A stretch of DNA of 64,000 nt from Piezodorus guildinii (Eukaryota; Arthropoda; Insecta; Hemiptera; Pentatomidae). Below, piece by piece: positions 1-26,536 of this stretch (position 1 is its first letter; every line of letters starts with the position of its first letter). The stretch spans positions 46,004,417 to 46,068,416 of the forward strand of contig CM041297.1 of assembly GCA_023052935.1 (NCBI GenBank), written 5' to 3'. Both the position numbers and the translations under genes were made by a program. Under the pieces are notes generated by a model, which worked only from the letters and a program-made list of their open reading frames with translations, was not told the DNA's origin and searched no databases.

Positions 1-1
1 G

Positions 2-445
2 CATCAAAATTTAAAAACCATTAAACCATCCTTTGTTGACCACAAAACCGACAGACTTGGTGGGTTACCTGCTGCCCCATCATCTGTTAAAATATCCAAG
101 TGTCCTGAAGGTGCTCATATTAGTTGGTCTCCTCCTCCCTGCGAAGGTGCTCCCATCATATCTTACTCAGTTTCATTAGCTGTCCGACATTCTGTTCCTG
201 AATCAATGGGATTTGTAAGGGTTTATTTAGGACCAAATACTCAAGCTGTCATTCCGAATTTAGCCCTCCAAGAAGCTAAAATTGACACCTCTTCAAAGCC
301 AGCTATAATTTTTAGAATAGCTGCCCGTAACAAAATAGGATTTGGACCTGCGACACAAGTGAGGTGGTTGCAAGAAAGTAGCCCAAGAATTTTGGAACCA
401 TTTTCTAGCATTGCACCACTTTCAAAGAGTAAAACTTATGGATAA
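2..445 (+). CDS. HCFC1: Host cell factor (HCF/HCFC1), 3'-terminal exon, partial
   Basis: This is the C-terminal end of host cell factor, a nuclear chromatin-associated co-regulator that scaffolds transcription factors and histone-modifying enzymes. The frame is open from base 2 and ends at the stop at 443-445, so about 147 residues of the last exon are present. The translation shows a fibronectin type III segment (GAHISWSPPP, then IISYSVSLAVR) and the hallmark HCF C-terminal block KPAIIFRIAARN...GPATQVRWLQE, which I recall as nearly invariant from insects to vertebrates. The short serine/lysine tail ending SKSKTYG fits a nuclear protein. An apparent Met at 206 is internal and not a start. The rest of the gene, including the Kelch domain, lies upstream of the window. 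Identification is by family motif; no acceptor site is visible before base 2. Confidence 0.9.
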   Translation, partial: HQNLKTIKPSFVDHKTDRLGGLPAAPSSVKISKCPEGAHISWSPPPCEGAPIISYSVSLAVRHSVPESMGFVRVYLGPNTQAVIPNLALQEAKIDTSSKPAIIFRIAARNKIGFGPATQVRWLQESSPRILEPFSSIAPLSKSKTYG

Positions 446-1488
446 TTGAACATTTATTCTTTTTTTTTGGAGGGGAGGAAGGGGATTTTAATATCTTTAA
501 GATAGGATATTTATTCAAAACTTCTGTCAAAGATCAAGTAATGTTTCATTGGTCAACAGGATCTTTATTTATTTTTAAAGTAGATTGTAGTTTGTCAGTA
601 AAGTATTGTTATTTAATACTTGAAAAATATGGAATCGTGTTTTTAATGTACAACTGTAAATTCTTGGGAAAACAATTAATGTAAAATATTTTAGTAATGT
701 TAACTTTTTTTTAAATTAAAATATTTTATTTTATTTTGTAGTTATTTATTTACTATTTTATTAATGTTAATAAAAACTAATCAGCACAATTCTTGAGAAG
801 CTATTTGATTTTATTTATCCCTCCTTCATTTAAGATAGTAAAATGAATTATCTTTTTTTTCTATTTTTTTTTTTTTAACAACAATATCAATCTTTATTTA
901 TATAGTATACATCTGCACAGTTTTTAAAAACATTGATTGGAAATCCATTACAATGCACTACTTATTTGCTAAAATTTATTTTGTACATCAAAACCCGAAA
1001 AGGACTAATTTACTATTTCAAAGGATATGTCCGAGTTTTTTTCATTCTAGTTAAGGTCACCATTCTCAAATTGTTCTTAGAACTATATTTATAGCGAAAT
1101 ATTAAGCAGTTGCCAGTCGAGAAGCTCCGTAGTTAATATCAGACTATCAAAACTGAACATCTGATGATGAACTAATTAAACTTTCAGAAAACAAAAGTAC
1201 TTTGATTGTGATTTATTTCTTAACAAATTATCATTAAAAGCTTATCTATAAATTTAATGATTTTAAATTGCAAATTTTTCAAATTATTATTTCATAAAGT
1301 CATTAATTTGTCATTGCTGAATAACTAAACTGTGCGGGTTAAATAATTTATAGTTTCCATTAATTATATAAGGAATACATTTATGAATTACTGTGGAAGT
1401 ATAGCCATATGCAACCCAATGTGCTAAAGTTTCTAACCTGCTCATATTAAATGTGTTAGATCATTATATTATTTCATATAATTTACAG
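446..1488. other. AT-rich gap between HCF and the P450 exons
   Basis: No exon or RNA gene is seen. The first part should be the HCF 3' UTR, with candidate polyadenylation signals (AATAAAAAC near 768). I looked for missing P450 exons (helix C to helix I, with the AGxDT oxygen-binding motif) on the + strand and found none. Confidence 0.5.
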
Positions 1489-3823
1489 GAAAGAGCTTAC
1501 CGCGAGGTCAGTGATACTTTTACTAGTAATTCTGTTCTTACTATTGAATTGCTTAACAATCTCAAGTACCTGGAGCGATTCATTAAAGAAGTGCTGAGAT
1601 TATATCCTTCAGTACCCATGATTGGGAGAGAAATATGTAAAGACATCAAGCTACCAAGTGAGTATATTGGTACATTGTGAATGGGACTAAAACTTCTATT
1701 GAGTTACATATAGGAACCTTATGCTTTGTATTAATTTCTGTTGTTTTAATTAATGGACATATTAGAAACTTTGTTGAAATAAGTTAAATCTAGAAGAGAT
1801 TTTATTTTATGTTATCGATGATGAGGACGACCTATTGGCAATCATTTGTTTTTGAAAAACTAACTATTTTACTTACTAAACATTCCCTTATTTCACATCA
1901 GTCAGTGTTCTGACGTCAGTACAAAAACAAAAAAAAAACCTGTCCCTCTACAATCCATAAAGGGTCATATTTTCATTCATCAACTTATAAGTCCACTGGT
2001 AACTTTAATTAACTTAGGTTTTGGTTATTTTATAGCTTTTTGGACATGTTACTTAGCTTCTCTCATTAACCCAGCCAAATTATGTTTTTTAACAAACCAC
2101 CAGAATTATTTTTTTGGTATAGATTCTCGATGTTCAGTATAAGCAGCCTCCGAGTGTAATTTATTCTCAGCTGCTCTCCTGATCAGAACCTAGTCCTATC
2201 TGAGGTTTAACCCAGGGACCTTACTAGGTACTAGTGCCTTTTTTAAGTTTCTTGATCCTGCAATTTAGTTCTTACTCCCATTTGCTCTGTCACTTTTTCT
2301 AAAAACTTTTATTTTATGGCTGCATCCATTCCTATTATCATCGCTACCTATTCTTTAAAACCCTAAATAGAAGAAGATATTAATTTTTCAACCTTGACCT
2401 TATAAACCTAATTCCAAAATCCAAATTATTTATTAAGTTGTATTATTCGTTCGCTAATCATTTTTTATCTTCGAGGCAATAGAACTGTAAAGTCTTTGTT
2501 CTCTCACATTGATGTGAAGGGTCCCTTGTTTACAATATCATTGTTGATATTAGGAATCTCTCTATTTCATTTGATTTTATTTTTTTAACTCCTGGCCAAA
2601 GTTCCCTGCCATCCTGATGGCCCATCACTTAAATTATCTTAGAAGTTTAATTTTGCTTTTTTTTTAATGTGTTACTTTAATTTCCTTAATTTACAGTAAC
2701 ATTTAATTTCATAGGTGGCTACTTGATCCCCGCTGGCAGTATAGCTACAGTGGTTATTGGAGGTATCCATCGGAACAAGAAGTACTATAATAATCCAGAC
2801 AAATTTGATCCTGACCGATTTTTACCAGAAAACATGGCCAATAGGCACCCTTATTCCTATGTACCATTTAGTGCTGGATCTCGAAACTGCATAGGTTAGT
2901 CATTTTTTTAAATAAGTATTATTATTAATTAGTATTTTTTAAATATAATAAATCATTTATTAGTCTCCTTATCCGTTAATTACTATAAATACTCAATTTT
3001 ATTAATTATTTTGTTTACCTCAGAAAATTTTAAATGGCATCAATAATTGACAAAAATGATCAACATATTCAATTTATTTTTTATCCATTTCAGAATTGAC
3101 TTGTAATTCAAAATTTATACATCTATGTATACTTGAAACTGAAATTTATTCTTCTTTTTGTTGATATTTAGTAAAATTTATAGCAAAATTTATTCCAAGA
3201 GGATATTCATCACTTCTGAGATCTTCAGAACAAACTTTTAGTTTTTATTAAACATTTTAAATGTTTTACTTATTAAAATAAAGTTGTAGTTAGTCAGAAA
3301 TCCATTCAGCTAAAAAATCAGATGGTCAGACAGTTAAGAGACATTCGCATCTGAGTAATTATTTAGATACACTTTCTAACAGAGTTTACATTGTCTAATA
3401 CCAGATTATCATCTAGGAACTAAACTTTAATGTTGCAGATGTTATCAAAGTTTTAATTTAATTTGTCTGCCACTCAAGTTCTTGGGAAAACACCTCTTTC
3501 ATTAAATATTGATCAATATTTTACTATGTATCTTTCCTTAAATTTATTTTAATTTATGTGCTCTCATTATGTTAATATAATAATATTCTTCACGTCAAAA
3601 TCCATTATCATTATTTTCTCTTTATATATAATTTCAGAGACTGATTGTAAACAATTTTCTTACAGGTCAGAAATTCGCAATGCTAGAGATGAAGGCTTCG
3701 CTAAGCCATGTACTGCTTAACTATGAAATTGGAACAACTGTAGATTCTAAATATGGAATGCTGCTGACATTGCAATCTTCTAATGGGCAAAATGTATGGC
3801 TGAAACCAAGACGGACAGCTTAA
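1489..3823 (+). CDS. Cytochrome P450, CYP4 family, three 3'-terminal exons
   Basis: Microsomal haem-thiolate mono-oxygenase of the CYP4 group, which in insects oxidises fatty acids, hormones or xenobiotics at the ER membrane. Exons: 1489-1657, 2715-2894 and 3666-3823 (stop 3821-3823). Acceptors end TTACAG, ATAG and TTACAG; donors are GTGAGTAT and GTTAGT. The phases agree (1 and 1). Exon 1 holds the helix K ExxR motif ([16 protein letters not shown]). Exon 2 holds the PERF-like segment FDPDRFLPE and the haem loop [11 protein letters not shown], with the cysteine ligand encoded at 2888-2890. Exon 3 encodes the last helix and beta sheet (QKFAMLEMK...WLKPRR). About 168 residues are present, against roughly 500 for the family. 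The 5' exons are absent, although the reading frames and splice sites look intact. It may be the 3' part of a gene broken by rearrangement or misassembly, or a truncated duplicate. Confidence 0.85.
1921..1975 (-). repeat. SINE1 3'-end fragment in a P450 intron
   Basis: A poly(A) run followed by CCTGTCCCTCTACAAYCCAT matches, on the minus strand, the 3' end of the tRNA-derived SINE seen in full at 48484-48825. Only the tail remains. Confidence 0.55.
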
Positions 3824-4539
3824 AAACATAGGATTTAATTTTTTTTAGAAAATTTGTTAATTTTTCTTTACAAGCTTGTCATATTGGTAATTTTTTTAGA
3901 AAAAAGGTCACCACCAAAATCCAACAAATGATTTCTATTGTTCCCTTATTTTCCTAGAAAAGGAACTACTTTACATTGCACTGAACACGGTATCCAGTTT
4001 TTATTTATTTATTTCTTATTACAGCCTAAGTTATATAATGTTTATAAATATATAAAGTGAGGACTTCTAAACTTTTAAACCATTTGTCAATTTTTAACAA
4101 ATATTCATTTATCGTTTATACTATTTAGTTTAAAGTAAAATTATTTATCTAGTTTCCTGCCAACTTAATGTTCCTTTTGTAATTAATTTGTGAAAGAACT
4201 ATAACTGAATCATAAAGCTGTCATAATTGTTGCTAAAACATATTTAAGAAAATAAATAGTGTTCATGATTTTCTGTTACATGATTGTTGACAAACTAAAA
4301 CTTGAATTTCAATAATTTACTATTATTAAAATTTTAATATCTCGAACTAAGCCTTACCATCTTGACATTATTTTTTCTCTATTCAAATCTATCATTTGAA
4401 TTTTTCAAATGGACATATTTAAATAGTTAGAATTAGTTTCATCTTAATTTTGTAAAAATAAAAAAGCGCATTAGTTTAACACCATGCTAAAAAAGGCCAT
4501 GAATTTGATTTTGAGGACATAAAAATTGTATATAGGAGA

Positions 4540-4820
4540 GGCTGTGGCTTTATGGCTTGCATGCTAGTCTAGTACTTCAAAGGTTGTAAGTTCAAAATCC
4601 GGTACCAGGAGGACTTTTTCAAGCATATAGTTAAATGGGGATTCACTCAGTCTCTTTCCCTCTCCCCTCCCCATGGTATGTGAGACCCGTCAGCCAACTG
4701 GTGGCCACTTACAAAATAGGGATAGGGAGTTGTGCCAATACACTATAAACTATCATTGAGAAACATGAGTGTAGGACTCCTAGGAGATAATATCATATGG
4801 CCAAGGACCATGCCAACTCT
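4540..4820 (+). repeat. Degraded tRNA-like SINE (third family)
   Basis: The segment starting GGCTGTGGCTTTATGGCTTG has a box A-like start and a degenerate box B (AAGTTCAAAATCC near 4589), followed by a tail unrelated to SINE1 and SINE2. Only one copy is seen here, so boundaries and family are uncertain. Confidence 0.35.
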
Positions 4821-5273
4821 TAAGTTATGTTATATGTAATATATTATACATTGTTATCTATGTATTTATAATATAAAAATAATATATCTAGGAGTTGAAC
4901 TATTATACTAAAAGTCATTTAAAGAAAACACTTTTTATAATTGTTATGACAGAGCATCTTGAGCAGATGTAGTTCAAGAAAATTTCAAGGTATGTATAAA
5001 AAAACAAAATAATATATATACACAGTAAAGGAATAATTTGTTTTAAATTGAAAAATAACACCAAATATTTCAATGATGTGCGAATGGTTGAGAAGTTAAT
5101 TGTGGGTGCAATCATCAAATCACTTTATTAAGTTGACAAAAATAAATTAAGTTTCAACTTAATTAATGTTTTGATGTCTGCACCCCCATTAACTTCTCAA
5201 TACACATTATGAAAACATGTTTTTGTAATATAGAACTCCATTTGAAGATATTAAATCTTATTTATAATAAAAG

Positions 5274-5275
<2 letters not shown>

Positions 5276-5325
<50 letters not shown>
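5276..5325. repeat. Poly(A) tract, 50 bp
   Basis: Fifty uninterrupted A residues. It could be the tail of an old + strand retroposon, but I cannot identify one upstream. Such a length is also prone to assembly error. Confidence 0.8.
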
Positions 5326-5327
<2 letters not shown>

Positions 5328-7699
5328 ATAAAGTTTTATAGTAAATACGGTTATTGTATATTTATTTGAAAGTGTGTGAGAGTGTATGATGATTCAACAT
5401 CACATCAAACCTTCACACATTTTCATAATTTACTATACCCTACTCTTGCCTTGTAGCACAAGAAAGTATATGCTATAAAATATTGGAGAATTCAGGGTCA
5501 GCAAGTAAATCAGATTTATTCAGCAGTAAACCTATTTATGTAGTGAATTTCGGCCTAAATTTTAGGCTTTCATCAGGTCTAAGAAAAACATGATAACAAC
5601 TAATAAAAATGAAATAAAAGACAACATGAAATGATAAGAGTAATAAATTTACATAATTTATTGTGTTGAACTGCCTAACCCAGCAGTCTACCAAGTTGTT
5701 TATATAGAATCTATATATAAACCTTGATCCAGATCTTCTGAAGGAGTCACATCCCTTAGAAATTTGGTGGAAGAAAATTTCAAAACAGATGTTCGACATG
5801 TAGGGAAACACGATTTTAGCAAATCAACTGTCGATGACCACCTCAAATAATCATTTTGTAGTAAAATTATTGAAAATTTTTCATAAGTAATGTAGTTCTG
5901 AATTGATGTAAGAAATATTTGTTTACACATTTTTCAATGATAATAAGAAATATAAGTTAAATGCAGGATTTCAAAAAAAAAAAATGAGTTTTTTATTTTT
6001 TTCATATTGTTCCACCACTTCGAAAAAAACCCTGTGTATAGAGGAGTATAAAAGACATTTTCAGAAAAAAGTGATTGACACCTTTCAAAAAATTTAGAAA
6101 AATATATATTTTCATTTTCTTTCTTCCGCTGAAAATCGGCTTTTTCTTTTAGAATCATGATCATATCATTTTTTCATGTATATGACTCCTAAGAATCATG
6201 ATAAATTAATTACAAATTTTACTAATCTCGAAAACCGTTTGTTTCAAAAAGCTTAAAATTTAGGTGAATTATTTTTATTTGACACCAAACTGATCCCCCA
6301 AGTTTGAGTCAAAAAAGCCACGGGGGCAGATGTACTATCCTTACCGGCTATACTCTTTGTGGCTCACTTCTTCGTCCAAATAACAATTTATTTCAGTCTA
6401 CAAGTGTTACTAACATACTTGAAAATTGGTTCCAGAATTGTAGACGTTCTGAACAGTGTGCCGACAAAGGAAAAGCAGTACATTTTCTAAACCTTACAAC
6501 TCATCCAAAAAAAAAAAAAAAAAAAAAAAAAAAGGCCTGTTCATTGTTTAGTAGGCTTCATTTGGTTTGATTAACTAACAAATTTTTGAAGACAAAATAA
6601 AACTAAACGTTTTGAAAAACGAATATATTAAAATATCGATTTCGTTATGTCCTGTTCTTTCCCACCTTTGTTGTCTCTGATTCTTTATTGTGGATTAAGT
6701 ACGTCTAATTACTGTTTTAATAAATAATTAATCTAATAAGAACAATATTCTTTAGATCAATACTTTAAAGACGATATAATTTCAAATATTAAATAATATT
6801 CAATGAACACTGAATCTAATACAAACAACATACTTTAGATCTATGCTAATAAGTTCAAATATTAAAACACGAATCAGTTTTCTAAAGGCCTGCATACATT
6901 ATTAAAGTTAAAGTTACTAAACAGGAGCCAAAAATAAATATGTTGGTTCATCCCCCTCCCTCCTCTTATTGTAGAGGCTTTTGGATCGATTACCTTAACC
7001 AGGTTCAGTTACCTGCAGTATTCGGCATTCTCTAGTTCAGGAGTGAGTCTTAATAATTATTATTGCATTGTTTTCTTAATATAAATTAGCAATTAATAAT
7101 ATTAATATCCAAAGGAAACTGGCATCATCATTAATATTGATGAGATGGTTATAAAATATGATTTAAACGTCTTTGTGACTATTGTGATGTATTATTATAT
7201 AAAGATAATTGATTTTACTGTAACTAAAAACATAATGTTACTGCTTAAAACTCTCTAGTTTATCAAATTTATGAATAGTCTTTAATCTGTTTTTAAACTT
7301 AGCTTTCGGTTTAAGCTCCTATCTTCTTATGATTGATAGTAAGGGTGAACTGTAATTTAGTATTTGTTGCTCTTTACATTAGAAGTTGTTCAATTTTGTT
7401 TAATCATTTTGGCAGACTGTCAATTTAACAAAGTGATCAGCTGTCAGTATGAAATATTATTGTTTTCCAGTTTTATTACAGGCGTAACAAGTTTTAATCA
7501 AAAGAATACATTTATTATATGGTTAGCTGGATATCTGTGTTATCTGTTGAGAATTCACTCTTAATATTCTTGTCAAATAAATATTCACTTCGAATCATAT
7601 ACACTAGTTATCAAATTGTTTATTAATTTACTTAAGTCAACTATTAAGTGTACTGGTTGTAATTTTGATTACAAGGTGTCTCTGATATGTATGAGCAAT

Positions 7700-7905
7700 A
7701 TTTTGGGGGCCAAAAAGCTGAATGTGTAGAGTACTATGTCTATTGATCTCCGGGTACTGGATTAAAATCTGTCTGTGGTGATGTTATATTTTATTTCATC
7801 TATGAGGCCCATCCAGTGTCTATAAAGTTGGTATAAAAAATTGTTGGGGGAAAACCTGGCATTAATGGTGATCTTGATCTTGTCTTGTCACCTCCTTACA
7901 CAAAC
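7700..7905 (+). repeat. SINE1, degraded copy fused to a SINE2 3' part
   Basis: Degenerate tRNA-like head (AGAGTACTATGTCTATTGAT) followed by a body (CTATAAAGTTGG, AAAACCTGGC, then a CACCTC box) that matches the body of SINE1 at 48644-48725. The copy switches at about 7905 into SINE2 3' sequence. Confidence 0.5.
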
Positions 7906-8030
7906 ATTGATCGTTGAAGATCCATATCCTAATTAAACCTGGATAGGCAAAATTTAGGACTCCAACTGTAGCATCGTCTGATTAGCCACAGTAGTATAAA
8001 GTGACGTTAGATAAATAATTAAACAAACAT
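7905..8030 (+). repeat. SINE2, 3' half
   Basis: Matches the SINE2 3' body: CCTAATTAAACCTGGATAGG, CAAAATTTAGGACTCC, a GTAGCATCGTC box and GATTAGCCACAG, ending with an AAACAAACA tail. It directly follows the SINE1 remnant. Confidence 0.65.
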
Positions 8031-11000
8031 TGATTGGCTTAGAAATAGTACAGATCCTTACTATGTGGTGTAGCTAAAATCCTTCTGGAGTTGTGGTAAG
8101 TTTATTGCTGTTGAGAATCATTAGGCTCTAGAGAACCTATATTTCTTTCTTCCAAGCAGAGTATCCATGAACCAAACCTCCATTAGGCTATTGAACATGC
8201 CGGAATGCCACACCAACACTATTTAAAAAATAAGTACACATATTAAGATCATTACTTCTATGCCTGTTCATTTTGGGAATAAAGGGAATTATCTTCAACT
8301 GCAAGGCTTTCACCTGAGATGGGTGTTCAACCTTCGAGATACTAACCATTCTATCCTGATCTTATTCTGCAAGAGTAAAAAAAATTTAATTTTTTAGGTC
8401 ACTATGAGAGTGAAAAAAAATTTATATTCATGTACCGATTACAGGTATATGTTTAGTAAATTTTCCTCTAAGAATCCATATATGACCTGGTGAGGATGAA
8501 TTTCCCATTTTTCAAAAAAATATTTAGCATTTATAATCATTTTAATGCATTAAACACTTATTTAATTTACAATAGTTAATTTTTGAGAGTAAAAGATAAA
8601 AAATACATTTATAAAACGACAAAACGAGAATAGAAAATAAAAGAACATATTTTAAGCCTATAAGTAGAATTAGTTACAGGATTTTCATATAAAAATTCAT
8701 AATAAGAAATCCAGAATTAAAGAGATTGGGATAAAATTAAAAATAAACAAATAATCGATTCGGTTCATGCAGTTGGTTTAAAAACAAATTTATAAACATA
8801 ATATGTACTTACAAGCATTTAGCTGAAGTAAAATTAATCCATACAATAAGACACTTAAAAACATACCTTTTAATACAAATAATAAAAGAAGTAATCATAA
8901 TTTAAAAAAAAAATGGGGAAGCACTGTTTTAATTTATTTAATTGATCAGAGATTTTTTTTCTTTTTTTTTTACTATCAAAATATTCTATCTTCTGTAGTT
9001 GGTTTATGTTTCCCCTTTTCTTTAAGTGAATTTTTTTAATGTTAAAGCAGTCTTCAGATGACCTATATCTTTTCAACATGTGTTTGTTTGTTATGTTTAC
9101 ACTTTATCTTATTATAGTTTTGAAGGGTAATATTAGGTATGTTTCTATGTAGTGTTATAATCTTTTTGTCAAAATCTAATGGATTTTTTAATATATCACA
9201 TTAGACATAAGTCTTTTATTTGATGTCTATAGTAAGAAGCTGATTTAGTCTTACGTTTCAGCCCTTTAACTGTTAAAGATCCAACTTAAACCTTCAACTA
9301 ATTCTAATCATACTTTTGCTATTAGTTTTAATATTATAAGATGTAATCACCGCAGTCGACAGTGTTTTTTAAAATTATTCTGTGGTCCTAATTACTAATT
9401 CATTTTTTCTCTTCCATTATTACAAAAATATGAGGCCAATCTGATATGTAAAATTATGTTACATATTTAATGTTACATTATTTCAGTGTGTTAGAATGTA
9501 AAACCAAATGTGAGAGTCGAGAGATTTAAACAATTACAATTTTAACTGTTCGGTAAAACTTAAATTTTTTTTTTTTTTTATATCCTGCAGTAACACAGTT
9601 TTTATTATTATCCATTTTTGTTCTTTATATAAAGGCAGGGAGGAGGGTAATGAATGAAAGGAGTATTTCAATTTTTAAAATGTTTGCTTTTTTTTATTAA
9701 CAATATTTAAGAAACATTAAGCAAAAGTAAAACACTGGAATATTTGCGAGACATTTTGACTAAAAAGTTATGCCAAACCATTAATACTCTTCATTCTTAG
9801 TCTTGGAGTTATTAAAATTAGGTCTCGATGCTACAAAATTTAAAATTTATTTCACAATTTTAATATAAATGATAAAAAGTAAATTAATTTTAGTCTTGCA
9901 TTGGTGTAATATTATGAAATTAGAAAAAAAAAATTAATCACATCTATCAAATAAAAATGATTATTTCTTATCTTTGAGCTATAGGGTGTTGCCTGGTACT
10001 ATGCAATACCCTTACTAACTAGGTTGGGACATAGATTTTTAAGGTTGTTTAGTAGCTAATCACTATTATTACGAAATGGCTTGTGAGCAACAATTCAGCG
10101 TTTTTTTCTTGAGTTTTATCAATTCTATTCAGGATATGTGGTATAGAGTTTATATTACTTTTTTTTTAAATTATAACATTACTTGTTATATTTATTGTTA
10201 TAATCATTTAAACTAATATTTATTTCTCAAGAAATTGTAGTACGCTATGTTGTGAGCTATCCAATATTGTTAGGCAGAACTACTTTATAAATAAAGTATT
10301 TTATCTCTAATTAGTTTTTATCATTTGTATATGCTTTCTTCATTCAGTTTAGGACATTTACAATAATTATCTTTAATTTCTAGAAACACAGACAATTTTT
10401 TCGCAGTCATCAATTTTACTCAATTGAATCGCTGTATTCAGTTTCTTTATTTATACTTCATATTCCAAGAGTTTGTGACAAAGTTAAACATTATTATATT
10501 TGCTATTGAAATCACCACTTTATTGAAACAACATGTATATGTTTCCAGATGTTGGCTTCAATAATACAATTTTAAGAATTAACCAGCACTTATATTAACA
10601 CAAAATTTTAATTTGTATTCTTGATCTGAATTTTAAAACATATTGTTGTCAAAACAATTTATGTTGTTTGCAACTTTAATTGTTTTTATATTTTGGTTCA
10701 ATGGTCTTAACCAGTAACTATTAAAATCATCATATATCGCTAAATTCATTCTTAATATTGCCTTGATAAAATTACTGTAGTGGAATAGTATCCCTGGAAA
10801 ACATTTCTTTAGCACATCAGATATATATATTTCATTTTATTTTTCTGTTGCAATAAAACCAAAATCAGCAATTAATAAATCAACAGGTTATTATTTATTT
10901 TGTTATGGGTTTTTTATAAATATTCTATTTTATTCATTGTGTTTATTTTTTAAATTTAACTACAAGCTAAGTAGTTTAACTTATTTATCCTATATGTCTT

Positions 11001-11918
11001 AACTGAAGGTAAAAAGTTTATTATACAATTGAAAAAAAAAAATGTATTTATTTCATTTTGATGGACTTTAATTTTCGTTTAAGACTGCTGTACATACTTA
11101 TTTACTTGTTTCATAATAATTAACCTGTACTATGAAAATAAATTATTTCACACATCTGCTTTTGGATAACCAGTTTCATATATTACATTTTCTATTTAAT
11201 TTCTTATTAAACTTTTATGTAAATGTTTTATAATTTAATGATATTTTAATGGCAAGAAGAGGATTTAACCATAACAATAATTGGTCATCATGGTAGGAGA
11301 ATTATAAAATAAGTACAGTTGGTAGTTGTGATAGCAACAAATATTTTTATAATTTTTTTATCAGTCATACAATTTTAGAAATTTATATCTAATGAGGTAA
11401 ACCAAATGTTATGTTCATTTTATGATGTCCTATATCTAAGTTGGCTGTGGATATAATATGAATTATAATTTTATGATCTATATAATTTAGGTATGATAGA
11501 CAATGAATAAATTATTTGACTTAATTTGATTTCAGATAAATTCATATAATATATATTTAGAAATATATGGATTAAAAATCAATGCATTCTTTATTTTAAC
11601 ACTACCAATTCAATCTTAGACATTTGTTTCTGTTTTGTGGTACATTAATTCTTTATTGACTAAATGGAAAATTTTAATTAAATTTTGTGTGCCTAGGAAT
11701 GAGAGCATTCAATTTTAATTTCTTAACAGTTATTAACATCTGAACTTGAGAAATTTCTCTTGCATCCTCGGTTAATGATTACTAGAAATATCAAAATATT
11801 GTGTTAGGTACTAGTAGTAAGCATAACGTTACCTTAATGTTTCTTCTTGCTTATTATTATAGTTTTAGAATATTTTTTTCATTCTCTTTGTTAACTAGTT
11901 TTTAACTTTTTCAGTACG

Positions 11919-26536
<14,618 letters not shown>

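Larger units (their letters stand above)
3824..11914. other. Long gene-poor interval between P450 and BTBD1/2
   Basis: About 8 kb of AT-rich sequence in which I see no coding exon with domain support. The short open frames here are low-complexity or read through poly(A)/poly(T). It contains a degraded tRNA-like repeat (4540-4820), a 50-bp poly(A) (5276-5325), a hammerhead-like motif (5548-5576), a possible retrocopy tail with A-tract (ending near 6533) and a SINE1/SINE2 chimera (7700-8030). The part just before 11914 should hold a 5' UTR exon or promoter of the next gene, because the ATG exon begins after an acceptor, but I cannot place it. Confidence 0.5.

Noticed and set aside
4915..6164. 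Several short minus-strand open frames
   Set aside because: AT-rich composition, no domain or signal, no splice partners.
7364..7564. 66-codon hydrophobic open frame
   Set aside because: Start context and neighbours give no support; hydrophobic frames are expected by chance in T-rich DNA.
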